This document shows, piece by piece, positions 43,469 through 53,700 of a stretch of 64,000 bases of DNA. This DNA comes from UBA8199 sp035358715 (lineage in GTDB: Bacteria; Verrucomicrobiota; Verrucomicrobiia; Limisphaerales; UBA8199): assembly GCA_035358715.1 (NCBI GenBank), contig DAOPPX010000003.1:1-64000 (forward strand), given 5' to 3'. Every line of letters starts with the position of its first letter. Positions within the stretch are counted from its first letter, which is position 1. The position numbers and the translations under genes are program-made. Under the pieces are notes generated by a model that was not told where the DNA came from, did no database searches, and worked only from the letters and a program-made list of their open reading frames with translations.

Positions 43469-44844
43469 TCATCCCGCACAAGCGGACTGGTGGTGGCGGC
43501 AGCAATCAGTTTGCCTCCGTTGAAATTGTACCCAAAGGGTTGTGTGGGGACGATGGTTGACGCAATGGCGATATGGTTCAGTTTACCGTCTTCCTTCTGT
43601 TCCTTGGTCCACCCGATGAAATCATCACGAGGCCCCAACGCAGGGAAGTCTCCGCTGATGGCCCCGATGCCTAGCACCGGCTTTTCTGGTTGGCTGGCGT
43701 CAACCACGAAAAACTTTATGTATCGTCCGGGTGTCTGATAGTTGACCGCAGAGGAAATAAAGTGCCGATAGACGCTCCACAGCAGATGACCCGCCTTGTC
43801 TTTGACAATGAGAATCTCAGGAGAAAGCCGTTCGATGGCCGCGATTGTATCCTGCTCGTTTTCCAAGTCAGCCGGTGCCCAAACGTTGCTTTCCGCCGCC
43901 ACAATTAAATCGGGGTCGGCAACTTTGGTATCCACCAATTGATAATACTTTTGAGCAAACGTATAGTCTCTGACCGAAAGGGATTTCAGCTCAGTGAGGT
44001 TTTCAACGAGCGCCTGTGTCTCCAGCGCGATGTCCATCGTGGGTTTGTTTTGTGCGTGATGGGCAACGCACTCCTCGCACCAGTCAAGACGACCTGAGTA
44101 TTCGGGCATATCAGGGTAGATTGACAGAAAGACATCGTCCGGTCCTTTGACACGGCCACAACGAACGCAGGCGAGTTGCATGGGGTCCAAGCCGAAATAG
44201 CTCAACACGTCATTCAACGCATACTGCCACTTGTCCAATAGAATTGGCAGGGGCGCGAGGCCCGTGTCGAAGCAATCAAAGAGGGCGTTTTCCAACTCGG
44301 GCGATGCCTTCGCAAGGCTCCTGTATAGGCTCTGGGAGCCAGCAAAATTGTTTCTTAGTTTCTTGAGGATGGTTTCCGTGGTGTCGCCTTCCACGGGTTC
44401 ACTTTGCTTTGTGGTGGGCTTCTCGTCGGGGTTCTTGTCTAGGTGCCCGGCCTTAAGGGAACCCGTGACGATGTATGCCTGCCGGAGGCTTGTGGCCTCA
44501 TTCAAATTCTTCACATGTTCAGATTTTGCGAGCTTCATGTAGCGTTCAGCGGTGGTGTCAGATATGGCCTCACAGTTCTGTTTCAGCCACTTCAACCAGT
44601 TGCCGTGGCCGACCGCATCTTTGGCGTGGTTAAGGTATTGGCCGGCTTTGATGGCGGCAGCGATTGCCTCCCGCCCCTGTTTCTTTGATAGTCGGTCGGC
44701 CAGCTTAACGGCTTGATGAGCGTCCAAAATGGCCTTGGCGTATTCCTCCAAGGTTTTGGGGGGGGCAATGGTAACGGTGGACGGTGTGGTGGGTTCGGCC
44801 ACCGGTGCAAATGCGGTATCGTTGGTTATTGTGTTCAGTGTCAT
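43420..44844 (-). CDS. DUF3102 / zinc-ribbon / DUF4338-like (DruA-like) protein, 3' truncated
   Basis: 474 residues. Residues ~55-125 match DUF3102 (IKAGQYLNHAKDAVGHGNWL, AISDTTAERYMKLA). Cys226-x-x-Cys229 (ACVRCGR) and Cys256-x-x-Cys259 (DWCEECV) form a zinc ribbon. Residues ~355-460 resemble DUF4338/DruA-type domains (YIKFFVVDASQ, GDFPALGPRDDFIGW, QPFGYNFNGGKLIAAATTSP). At LVRDE (about 43470) homology ends and the last residues are antisense to the SIR2 fragment, so the C-terminus is lost. Probably a phage-defence or DNA-maintenance protein of the element. Confidence 0.6.
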   Translation of the reverse strand: MTLNTITNDTAFAPVAEPTTPSTVTIAPPKTLEEYAKAILDAHQAVKLADRLSKKQGREAIAAAIKAGQYLNHAKDAVGHGNWLKWLKQNCEAISDTTAERYMKLAKSEHVKNLNEATSLRQAYIVTGSLKAGHLDKNPDEKPTTKQSEPVEGDTTETILKKLRNNFAGSQSLYRSLAKASPELENALFDCFDTGLAPLPILLDKWQYALNDVLSYFGLDPMQLACVRCGRVKGPDDVFLSIYPDMPEYSGRLDWCEECVAHHAQNKPTMDIALETQALVENLTELKSLSVRDYTFAQKYYQLVDTKVADPDLIVAAESNVWAPADLENEQDTIAAIERLSPEILIVKDKAGHLLWSVYRHFISSAVNYQTPGRYIKFFVVDASQPEKPVLGIGAISGDFPALGPRDDFIGWTKEQKEDGKLNHIAIASTIVPTQPFGYNFNGGKLIAAATTSPLVRDETESKTPASASNASSR

Positions 44845-45028
44845 ATATGGTAGTGAGTTTTGGTTTTAGTTTTTTCCCTCATTGTATCGGCTCTCCCAAG
44901 AGGACGGGTGTGCCAGCGCCGCATTTCGCAAATGGCCTAATTTCAGTGGATTCATAAGGGTGAGGCTTAGCGGAGAATGATTACCTTTCCGGTGGTTGGC
45001 AGGGGGCACATCGGATAAACTGCGCTGG

Positions 45029-46000
45029 ATGAATGCGTTCGGAAAGCCCTACGACCTGCCCTATGACGATTGGGACCAAGAGAAGGTGGGGCCGGGTTTT
45101 TACCGCTTGCTCGCAGAGCACCCCGTTTTCAATCGCGAGAAAAAGGCCATCAGCGCCGCCCATTCGTGGCTGAACGAAATTGCCGCCGGCCAACACGCTA
45201 ACGAAGGCAGAAACGTGACGGTCGGCTACAAGACCATTCAGGACCACTTCCGAAAGTTTTCCCAATCGCACGCCGCCTTCATTCGAGCTCTCAGTCAGTA
45301 TCGTCTGGTCGACATCAGCAAAGTCGAGAGAAGGACCCGCTCGTTCGCACTGACGGAAGCCGGATGGCGACTCTTACAAGAGGGAAACTATCGTTGGCTT
45401 CATTTGCTGCTAACGGACCCAAAAACGCGCAGGCGGAATCAGGTGGCAATCGCCAGACGAAAGCTGAGGCGCACCACCTACGCCGACCCGACACGGCGAG
45501 CGATTGAGGAATTCCGGCACAACGTGACGTTCGACCGAGCCGGACTCCTTAAACAGTTGCGGGTGGACAACTCACGGGTAGGGAGGACCGCCGATATGCG
45601 GCGCAATTTCGTTATCCACCCGCTGCTCGCCTTCGCGACACGCAAGTTTTGTGAACTAAAAGAAAGGCGTGGCGCCATCTACCATGAGTGGTTTTCCCTC
45701 CCTTGGCACTTCCGGCGCTTCGCTTCGTTCAAGGGGAGGCAATACATCATGCCCTTGGAATGTCCGAAAGAGCAGTTGTGCCAGTTCTGCCCAGCCCTAT
45801 GCGCCTACGGAGAGAGCTTGGGGTTGGCGCTCGTTTACGATTACGAAAGCGTGAGCGTGTTTGGTGACATGAACGACTCGAAATTGCTGAACAAGTTAAG
45901 GCGGGTCAAAGCGTTTATTCGGCACCAAACCTGCGAAACCAGCGCCCAAGCCAAGAACCATGACTGCTTGGAGAACCCCGGCGAATTGCCGGGGTCGTGA
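45029..46000 (+). pseudogene. Internally deleted homolog of the polymerase-like protein
   Basis: 323 residues from the ATG at 45029, chosen by alignment with the element-1 protein (45029 lies 48 bases after TTACCTTT in both). The N-terminal part aligns well (WLHLLLTDPKTRRRNQVAIA to YHEWFSLPWHFRRFASFKGR). After YIMPL about 140 residues, including motifs A and B, are missing. The frame resumes with FCPALCAYGESLGLALVYDY, where motif C Asp is replaced by Glu-Ser. No polymerase activity is expected. Unlike in element 1 it is read opposite to the integrase, and its last codons overlap the terminator of the next gene. Confidence 0.7.
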
Positions 46001-46014
46001 CTGTCAGACGGTGA

Positions 46015-46425
46015 TTACGCCACCGCCCGAACGACGTATTTGCCATCGGCGAAGGTAAACACCGCCTTGGCCCCCTGTGACCGCTTCTTCAGGGTGTTCT
46101 TCACCTTCCAGGGGGTGAAGGCATCGCCCACGGCGGCGATGATAGCGTCAACGTCCATCGGTTGCCGGTTCGCGCTGAGGATTTCCGTAATCCGGGTTTC
46201 GGCCTTGGGCTTCATCGGCTCCGGCTTCCAAGTGGGGTCCAGTTCGGCGATTTGGGATGCCATCTGAACCACCTCGGCCCGCAGTTCAGCGTAGCGAACC
46301 TTGAGGGGTTCAGCCAAGGTGACCCGCTGCTTCGTCAGCGCCTCAATTTGGGCGTTGATTTCAGCGAGCGCGGATTGAGCGTTCTTGTTTCCGGTTCCAG
46401 TTCGATTTTGTGATGTAGGTTTCAT
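46015..46425 (-). CDS. Small coiled-coil plus winged-helix-like protein beside integrase 2
   Basis: 136 residues. Homolog of the protein at 35620-36024: NKNAQSALAEINAQIEALTK, LDPTWKPEPMKPKAETRITE, DVDAIIAAVGDAFTPWKVKN and KAVFTFADGKYVVRAVA. Same order of coiled coil, linker and winged-helix-like domain, and the same place next to the integrase. A hairpin (CCCCGGC/GCCGGGG, ~45975-45993) downstream probably terminates its transcript. Candidate excisionase or regulator; function not proven. Confidence 0.75.
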   Translation of the reverse strand: MKPTSQNRTGTGNKNAQSALAEINAQIEALTKQRVTLAEPLKVRYAELRAEVVQMASQIAELDPTWKPEPMKPKAETRITEILSANRQPMDVDAIIAAVGDAFTPWKVKNTLKKRSQGAKAVFTFADGKYVVRAVA

Positions 46426-46491
46426 TGTGCTCCTGGGCTACTTCAGAAAAGCGACACCGGCAAGCGATGGGCGCGCGAGATTTCGCTGCGG

Positions 46492-47604
46492 CTAAAACGT
46501 GAGCTTACTTGCCATCTTCTGCATGTGCTCGCGGTTCAAATGCCCGTAGGTTTTACCAATCAGCACACCGCCGTCCTTGTGGCCAACCCACTTGGCGATT
46601 GTCATGTAGTCAATGCCCGCCATCACGCAGGTTGAGATGAAATAGTGACGGGTTAGGTGAAGGGTGAAGTCCGGTAAGCCCACGGCACGGCGAACGGATT
46701 CGACCATTTTCTGGAAGGACTGAACGGCAATGCGTGTTCGATGGGGTTTTCCCAAGCGATAAGACGGGAACAGATAGGCCACCCCTTGAAGGGCTTTGGC
46801 CTTCATGCACAGCAGGTGGTTTTCGAGGTTGCGGCTGAAGTCAACACGACGGCTCTCAAAGTTTTTTGTCGTGTCCCCTTGGAACACGAGTTGCCTATTT
46901 TGCCAGTCAACGTTTTCCCATTTCAGATTCGCCACTTCTGATTTGCGCCCACCCGAATACATGCACAGCAGCAGAAAATCTGCGAACTGCTCGCCGGTTA
47001 TTGGGTGGTTCCGCAGAGCATCGGTCCCAATTTTCAGAAGGTCCTCAGTACAGAACAACTTCCGCTCCACGGATTTGACCTTGAGGGGCGTGATGCCATC
47101 GAACGGCAGCTTCTGAATGTATTTTTCCGTTCTCGCCAACTTCAGCACCGCCCGCAAAGCCTTGACGTGATGATTGGCCGTGCTCGCCGACAGCCCCCGT
47201 GCGAGCATTTGGCCGCGATACGCGAGAATCTGCCGCGGATTGATTTTGCTGATTCGCATGTTGGCTCCCAGAAACTTTTCCCAGTGCTTCAGGCAATTGT
47301 CCTCACGAATCGCCGACACCTTGGACCTGCCCGACACCTTCCGGTAATGCTCGCGGAACGTTTTGAAATCCGGCGCTGACCGCGTGCTGGCGATTTCTCC
47401 GTCCTTGATTCCTTTCAGCACACCATACATGGCCTTGATGGCCTCCGTTTGGCTGGTTGCCCCAGTCAGCCGGATGCGGTTGTTCTTTTTGATTCCGGTT
47501 TCAGCGTCAACCACCATCGCCTGAACGTAGAAGGAGCCGTTCCGCTGCCACAACCCGCGTATTCGTCGGCCTGAGCGGTCGAATACCTTTCGGAAGGAAT
47601 TCAC
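46492..47604 (-). CDS. Tyrosine recombinase (integrase) of composite element 2
   Basis: 370 residues from a GTG at 47604. Same length and about 90% identity to the element-1 integrase. The catalytic set is complete: Arg in YSGGRKSEVANLKW, Lys in the DTTKNFE strand, HLTRHYFIST (His-x-x-Arg), VGHKDGG and Tyr in KTYGHL. ACCAGAACA repeats lie just upstream of its start and attR2 lies 109 bases away. Two intact, similar integrases next to two att copies could still excise either unit or the whole island. Confidence 0.95.
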   Translation of the reverse strand: MNSFRKVFDRSGRRIRGLWQRNGSFYVQAMVVDAETGIKKNNRIRLTGATSQTEAIKAMYGVLKGIKDGEIASTRSAPDFKTFREHYRKVSGRSKVSAIREDNCLKHWEKFLGANMRISKINPRQILAYRGQMLARGLSASTANHHVKALRAVLKLARTEKYIQKLPFDGITPLKVKSVERKLFCTEDLLKIGTDALRNHPITGEQFADFLLLCMYSGGRKSEVANLKWENVDWQNRQLVFQGDTTKNFESRRVDFSRNLENHLLCMKAKALQGVAYLFPSYRLGKPHRTRIAVQSFQKMVESVRRAVGLPDFTLHLTRHYFISTCVMAGIDYMTIAKWVGHKDGGVLIGKTYGHLNREHMQKMASKLTF

Positions 47605-47610
47605 CGTCCA

Positions 47611-47631
47611 ACCAGAACAAGGACCAGAACA
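47611..47631 (+). repeat. Arm-type repeats at right end of element 2
   Basis: ACCAGAACA at 47611-47619 and 47623-47631, 12 bases apart, immediately upstream of the integrase start, matching 37212-37232 and 29804-29824. Confidence 0.65.
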
Positions 47632-47712
47632 ACAGGCGAGCGTCAGGAAGGAAAGACGGGGATGCTATTGGCCGGGAATACTTTGTGGCAGATTGGTTTT
47701 ATCGTCGGGCCT

Positions 47713-47758
47713 CCTCCGGAGCCGAAGGTTGTGGGTTCGACCCCCGCCTCGCGTACCA
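47713..47758 (+). other. attR2: displaced 3' end of tRNA-Arg with different T-arm
   Basis: Same 46-base frame as attL and attR1, but the T-stem reads GTGGG...CCCGC in place of GAGAG...CTCTC. Both versions still pair, so the differences are compensatory. It marks the right boundary of the island and most likely represents the host's original tRNA 3' end. Confidence 0.8.
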
Positions 47759-47765
47759 CTTCGTT

Positions 47766-50700
47766 TCAAGGAATCAGAATCCGATAAAAGCGGCTGGGAG
47801 GAATAGCAGTGATTGGGAAGTCGTTGGTGACAAGGCCGCCAGTGCCGGGATTGGTCACGAGCGACAGCCAGTTGTTGGTGTTCGTGAGCGTATCCACGTA
47901 TTGGACGACATAATCAATCCCGGTCACGCTTGGGAAAACCAGGAGGAAGTTCGTTATCGCGCCGCCAGGTTGTGATGGTTCCCCCCGGCTAACAGTAAGG
48001 CGCGGCCCAACAACGGTCAGGACCGCAACGGGGCTGGTTACCGCAGCGGCGAGATTCGTCACCACGAGGTCATAGTTGCCGACGTTGGCGGGCCGGACAG
48101 TCGCCAGGGTGTAGCAGTCGGTGGTTGCGCCGGGGATGTTAACCCCCTGGAACCGCCACTGGTAAGCCAATTGGCCGCCGCAGTTGTTGGTGGCACTAAT
48201 GCAGAGGATGGCGCTTTGCCCGAGGGGAACAGCCTCGCTGACAGGGCCCTCGAGAATTACCGGCGGGGCAACCACCGTCAAGTTAGCGATGCTGCTGGTC
48301 TGCGAGCCATCCAGGCTGGCCACTACCACGTCAAAGCTGCCCGCATCCGCGCACTGCGTGTTAGTGCACATATAGGTGCTGTCGGTTGCCCCGGCGAGCT
48401 GGCCGCCGTTGAAGCGCCATTGGTAGGTCAAGGGGCTTGCGCAGTCGTTGGTGGCTGTCACCCCGAAGAATGCATCCTCACCCCGGACAACGGTTAGGCT
48501 GGAGGGCGGGGCGAGAATGACAGTGGGGACGATAACGGTGACGGTGAAAGAACACGAGTTGGTGTTGCCGCTGGCGTCCGTCGCTGTGCAACGGACCGGC
48601 GTCACGCCCACCGGGAAGGTTGCGCCGCTCGGCGGCTCGCTCACGAGGTTGGTTACCGCGCAGTTGTCGCTGGCGGCAACCTCCCAGGTCACATTGCTCC
48701 TGCTGCATTGTCCTGCATCCGCACCGACTGTGATGCTGGCCGGACAGATCACGGTCGGCGGCGTGTCGTCTGCCACCAGGACGTAGTTGGTGCAATAGGC
48801 CGTATTGCCCGCAGGGTCGAAGGCCCCCAGCACGACCTCGTTTGTGCCCAAGCTCAGCACGGCGTCGGTCGCCACGCTCTGCGTGACGGTTACGGAACCG
48901 CAGTTGTCCGTGGTGAGAATGTAGTTGGTGCCGGTAATGTCCGGCATAAGCGCCTGGCAGTTCGTGCCCGCCGTCAGGGCCACGTTGGTCAGGCACCAAC
49001 TGATTACCGGCGGCTCCGCGTCGTCCACCGTCACCACGAAGCTGTCTGCCGCGCTGTTGCCCGTCGCATCCGTGGCCTGGAAGGTGTTAGTCGTTTTACC
49101 CGCGGGAAACAAGGAACCGCTGGGCAGGCCGGCGAGTTGGGTAATCATCACCTCCGAACAATCGTCCCGGCTTGCTGGCGCGGTGTAATGAACTACGGCG
49201 CCGCACTGGCTGGGTTGGTTGGTCGTGCCCAGGTCCGCCGGGCACTCGATCGAAGGCGGTGCCTGGTCTAGCACCAGCACGAAGCTGGTGCAGTAAGCCG
49301 CGTTGCCCGCAGGGTCGAAGGCCCCCAGCACGACCTGGTTTGTGCCCAGGCCTAGCACTGTGTCGGTCGCCACGCTCTGCGTGACGGTTACGGAACCGCA
49401 GTTGTCCGTGGTGAGAATGTAGTTGGTGCCGGTAATGTCCGGCATAAGCGCCTGGCAGTTCGTGCCCGCTGCCACGATGACGTTGGTCAGGTGCCAGGTG
49501 ATTGCCGGCGGCGTGTCGTCCGCCACCAGGACGTAGTTGGTGCAATAGGCCGTATTGCCTGCGGGGTCGAAAGCGCCCAGCACGACCTCGTTTGTGCCCA
49601 GGCCTAGCACTGTGTCGGTCGCCACGCTCTGCGTGACGGTTACGGAACCGCAGTTGTCCGTGGTGAGAATGTAGTTGGTGCCGGTAATGTCCGGCATAAG
49701 CGCCTGGCAGTTCGTGCCCGCCGTCAGGGCCACGTTGGTCAGGCACCAACTGATTACCGGCGGCTCCGCGTCGTCCACCGTCACCACGAAGCTGTCTGCC
49801 GCGCTGTTGCCCGTCGCATCCGTGGCCTGGAAGGTGTTAGTCGTTTTACCCGCGGGAAACAAGGAACCGCTGGGCAGGCCGGCGAGTTGGGTAATCATCA
49901 CCTCCGAACAATCGTCCCGGCTTGCTGGCGCGGTGTAATGAACTACGGCGCCGCACTGGCTGGGTTGGTTGGTCGTGCCCAGGTCCGCCGGGCACTCGAT
50001 CGAAGGCGGTGCCTGGTCTAGCACCAGCACGAAGCTGGTGCAGTAAGCCGCGTTGCCCGCAGGGTCGAAGGCCCCCAGCACGACCTGGTTTGTGCCCAGG
50101 CCTAGCACTGTGTCGGTCGCCACGCTCTGCGTGACGGTTACGGAACCGCAGTTGTCCGTGGTCAGGATGTAGTTGGTGCCGGTAATGTCCGGCATAAGCG
50201 CCTGGCAGTTCGTATCCGCTGCCACGATGACGTTGGTTACATGCCAGGAGATGGTTGGCGCCTCGGCGTCCAGGACAACCACGCGTTGCTGGCAGCTATT
50301 GGTGTTGCCGCTGGTATCGGTGACCGTCCAGGTGACCAGGTTGGTGCCCAGCGGATAGCTTGACTGTTGATCGTTGGTTACCCCTGCTATTCCGCAGTTG
50401 TCGCCTGTTACCGGACTGCCCAGAGCCACATTGGTCGCCGCGCATGTGCCCGCATCCGCGTTCACGGCCACGTCTGCAGGACAGGAGATAGTGGGGGGCG
50501 AGGTTTCGCCCGTCGTGAGGACGGCGGCGAGTGAAGCGGCGCTGCCCAGCAGATTGCTAACGATCATTGTGTAAGAGCCCGCGTCGGGGCATTGGAAGTC
50601 GGACAGAGTCAGCGTGGTTGAGGTTGCCTCCGCCAGATTTGTCCCGTTGAATTGCCATTGATAGCTCAAGGGCGGAAGTCCGACAGCCAGCCCCACCAAA

Positions 50701-53700
50701 CGGACTTCGCAACCCTCGATCACGGTTTGGCTGAAAGGATGCACTGTAACGTGTGGGCGACCATCGCTTGCCAGCGCCAGTGGGTGATATCCACCAGCGG
50801 CGGTTGCCGCCACATTGGTCAGTCCCGCCGGAAGATTGGTTTGAGCGTAGGTGTTGTCACCCCACCCGAGCATTGTCCCGTCCGATGTCAGCGCGAGGCT
50901 GTAATACCGCCCCGCAGCGATGGCGACCACATTGCTCAAATCGGCAGGCGGGTTGATCTGGCCGTAGGTGTTATCGCCCCAGCCAGCCACCGTTCCGTCG
51001 GCTCGGAGCGCCAGACTGTGGTTGCCGCCGGCGGCGAGCATGACCACATTGCTCAAACCGTTGGGGATGTTTGCCTGCCCGTATTGTGGGTTGACTCCGG
51101 CGTTGGTGAGGCCTGCCCCCCATCCCACCACTGTTCCATCGCACTTCAAAGCCAGGCTGTGATAACTCCCGGCCGCTATGGCCACCATGTTGCTCAACCC
51201 GCCCGGAACGCTCGCCTGCCCGTAATGCGGAGTCAGTCCGCTGTTGGTTGTGCCCGCGCCCCAGGCTGTCAGCGAACCGTCGCGCTTCAAAGCCAGGGTA
51301 TGAAATCCGCCGCCGGAGGTCATTGCCACGTCGCTCAAGCCGTCCGGCACCATCGCCTGCCCGAAGTGCGGGCTGATACCCGTGTTGGTTGTTCCTGCGC
51401 CCCAGGCTGCCAGGGTCCCGTTGGATTCAAGTGCCAGGCTGTGATAGGCCCCGGCTGCGAGGGCAACGACATTGCTCAAGCCATCCGGCACGATTGCCTG
51501 CCCTCGCTGCGGGTTGACGCCGGTGTTGGTCGTGCCCGCGCCCCAGGCTGCCACGGTCCCGTCGGCCCTCAATGCCAGACAGTGGTAAAGGCCGCCAGCT
51601 ACCGCCAGCACGTTGCTCAAGCCTCCGGGAACATTGGCCGCGGCGTAGTCGTTGCGGCCCCACACGACCAGCGGCCAGAGCGTCAAGAGAGCATTCGAAC
51701 TGGTGACGCTGCCGTAAGCGTTGGTCACCACCAGCCGGTATTCTCCGATTTCAGAGGACTGCACATTTGACACGGTCAAACTGGCCGTGGCTGAGCCGCT
51801 GATTTTCCCCCCGTCCGCCAGGTTCGTCCCGGCCCGACGCCACTGAAAACCCATCGGGCCAGGGCCAACGACCGCCGTTGTGAACAAGACGGTCGCCCCG
51901 GCCAAGGCCGTCTGGCTGGCGGGCTGAGTCAAGATCACGGGCGGAAGATTCGCAACCAGCGTGGCATTCGAGCTGATTACCTGGCCATAGAGATTGCTTA
52001 CGGCTAGGGAATAGTAGCCCATATCTCCGGCTGCCACCTGCGCCACGGTCAAAGCGGGCGTGAGCGCGCCGCTGATGTTAGCGCCGTCCACCAAGGGAAT
52101 GCCCCCTTTAAGCCACTGGTAATGCATGGGCGGAGTGCCAGCCTCGCTGACTGTAAACGTGGCTGGCGCCCCAACACTCACGGTCTGGTTCGTCGGCTGG
52201 CCGACGATCCACGGGTCCCGCACCGTCAGCACGGCGTTGGAGCTGAGTGCGGAGCCAAACTCATTGGTAACAATTACGGTGTAGGTGCCGGCCTGGGCCG
52301 CGCCTACATTGGTTAGCGTCACCACGCAATCAACTGCCCCAGCGAGGTTAGTGCCGTTGTGAAACCACTCGTAAGCCAGTGGTTCCGTGCCAAGCGCGAT
52401 GACCTGGAGGATTACATTCGTCCCGGCGATCACCGTTTGGTCGCTGGGCTGACCGGTGACAACAGGCGGCGCGTTGACGGTGATAACATTGGTCGTGGAG
52501 TTGTTGCTGGGATTGGGGTCGAAAGTCAGACTGGCGGCCGCAAGAGTATTGGTGTTGGGCCCCCCAACGCTGGGGGTTACCACCAGGGTGAAGTTGGTAG
52601 CGCTGCCGCCCGGCATGGGACCGACGCTGGCGATAACCGTCTCGCCGAGGCTGACGCAGCCCGGGGACGCCGAGACGAAGGTGACACCGGCCGGCAAGGT
52701 ATTGGTCAGCGTCACATTGACAGCGGGGGCCGGCCCGAGGTTGGTGACCGTGAGGGTGTAAGTGAGGGGTTGGCCGCGAACCACGGGGTTGGGCGAAGCC
52801 GTTAGAGCGGCCTCAAGGTCGGCACTCGCGGTGCAGCAGGCATAGCTCAGAATGGTGACCGACAGAGTGTCAACGTGCCAGCCTGCGCCGCTGACGCCGC
52901 TATCCGAGCCGCAGCGCCAGCGCAACTGGATGCTCTGACCGGCAGCCGCCGGGGGCAGATTGATCAGGGTGGCGATGAAGCCGCCGGAGTTGCCCGTCCA
53001 GGCGGACCGGCCCGACAAGGGGTTGTTATAGGAACTGCTGAGTGTGCGGGTGTAGCCGCCGCTGACGAAGTTGCCGCCCGCCGTTAGGATGTCGGCCCAC
53101 GACTCGGTGCCGATCTTGATTTCCAGCACACCGCCATCGTAGCCGGACTCAAGTTGGTAGCTGTGTTGGAAACTCACCTGGGCCGGGCTGACTGGCAGCG
53201 TGATGGTCGGAGAGTTTAGCTCGTTTACGCCAACGTCGTCCGGGTCGGGAGAGAAGACGGAATTGGGGGCGGTGTCGCTCGCGGCTGTGGTGGTGACCCA
53301 CCCCGACTGAGCGTTGCTGGCTGAGGTGGTCCAATTTGCCGGCAAGGCCGGGGGAGTGACAGCGTCGAAGTCCTGATGGAGATTAGTGGAGATGCTGGAC
53401 TGGCCCAGCGGAAACGAGAAGGTCACTGTCCCCAAATTTGTGCCGCTGTCTTCCAAGTGGAGGGTGGCGGTGTTGTTGCCCCCGCAGGCGCCCGTGGCCG
53501 TAAAAGTGAAGGGGCGGGCGACCGCCGCGGCATTGGTGACCAGCACGCCGTAGGCCTGCGGACCGCTTGGCGAGGTTACGCCGTTGGTGGCCAGCAGCGT
53601 CGCGACGAGGTTGGTGGTGTTGCGCCCGCCGCTGTTCTTCAGGGCAAAATCAACGCTGACCGTTTCATTGGGATCAGCCACCCCGTTGGCAGGGGTGCAT

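Larger units (their letters stand above)
37360..47758. mobile_element. Composite integrative element 2 (eroded defence island)
   Basis: Bounded by attR1 (37314-37359) and attR2 (47713-47758). The left part (to about 43468) starts with a different integrase and holds remains of an anti-phage operon (HEPN, DUF1156, DUF499, SIR2). The right part resembles element 1 (DruA-like gene, polymerase-like homolog, winged-helix protein, integrase). The left ACCAGAACA arm sites of the element-1 type are missing, which supports a deletion that fused two neighbouring elements. Confidence 0.75.

Noticed and set aside
43420..43738. The SIR2 reading frame beyond 43468 as a genuine C-terminus
   Set aside because: Those residues are antisense to the DUF4338-like coding sequence, which has clear domain matches in its own frame.
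48768..50267. Regular repeats as a possible CRISPR array
   Set aside because: The period is 750 bases and the repeats encode HYR domains; no short repeat/spacer pattern or cas genes are present anywhere in the window.
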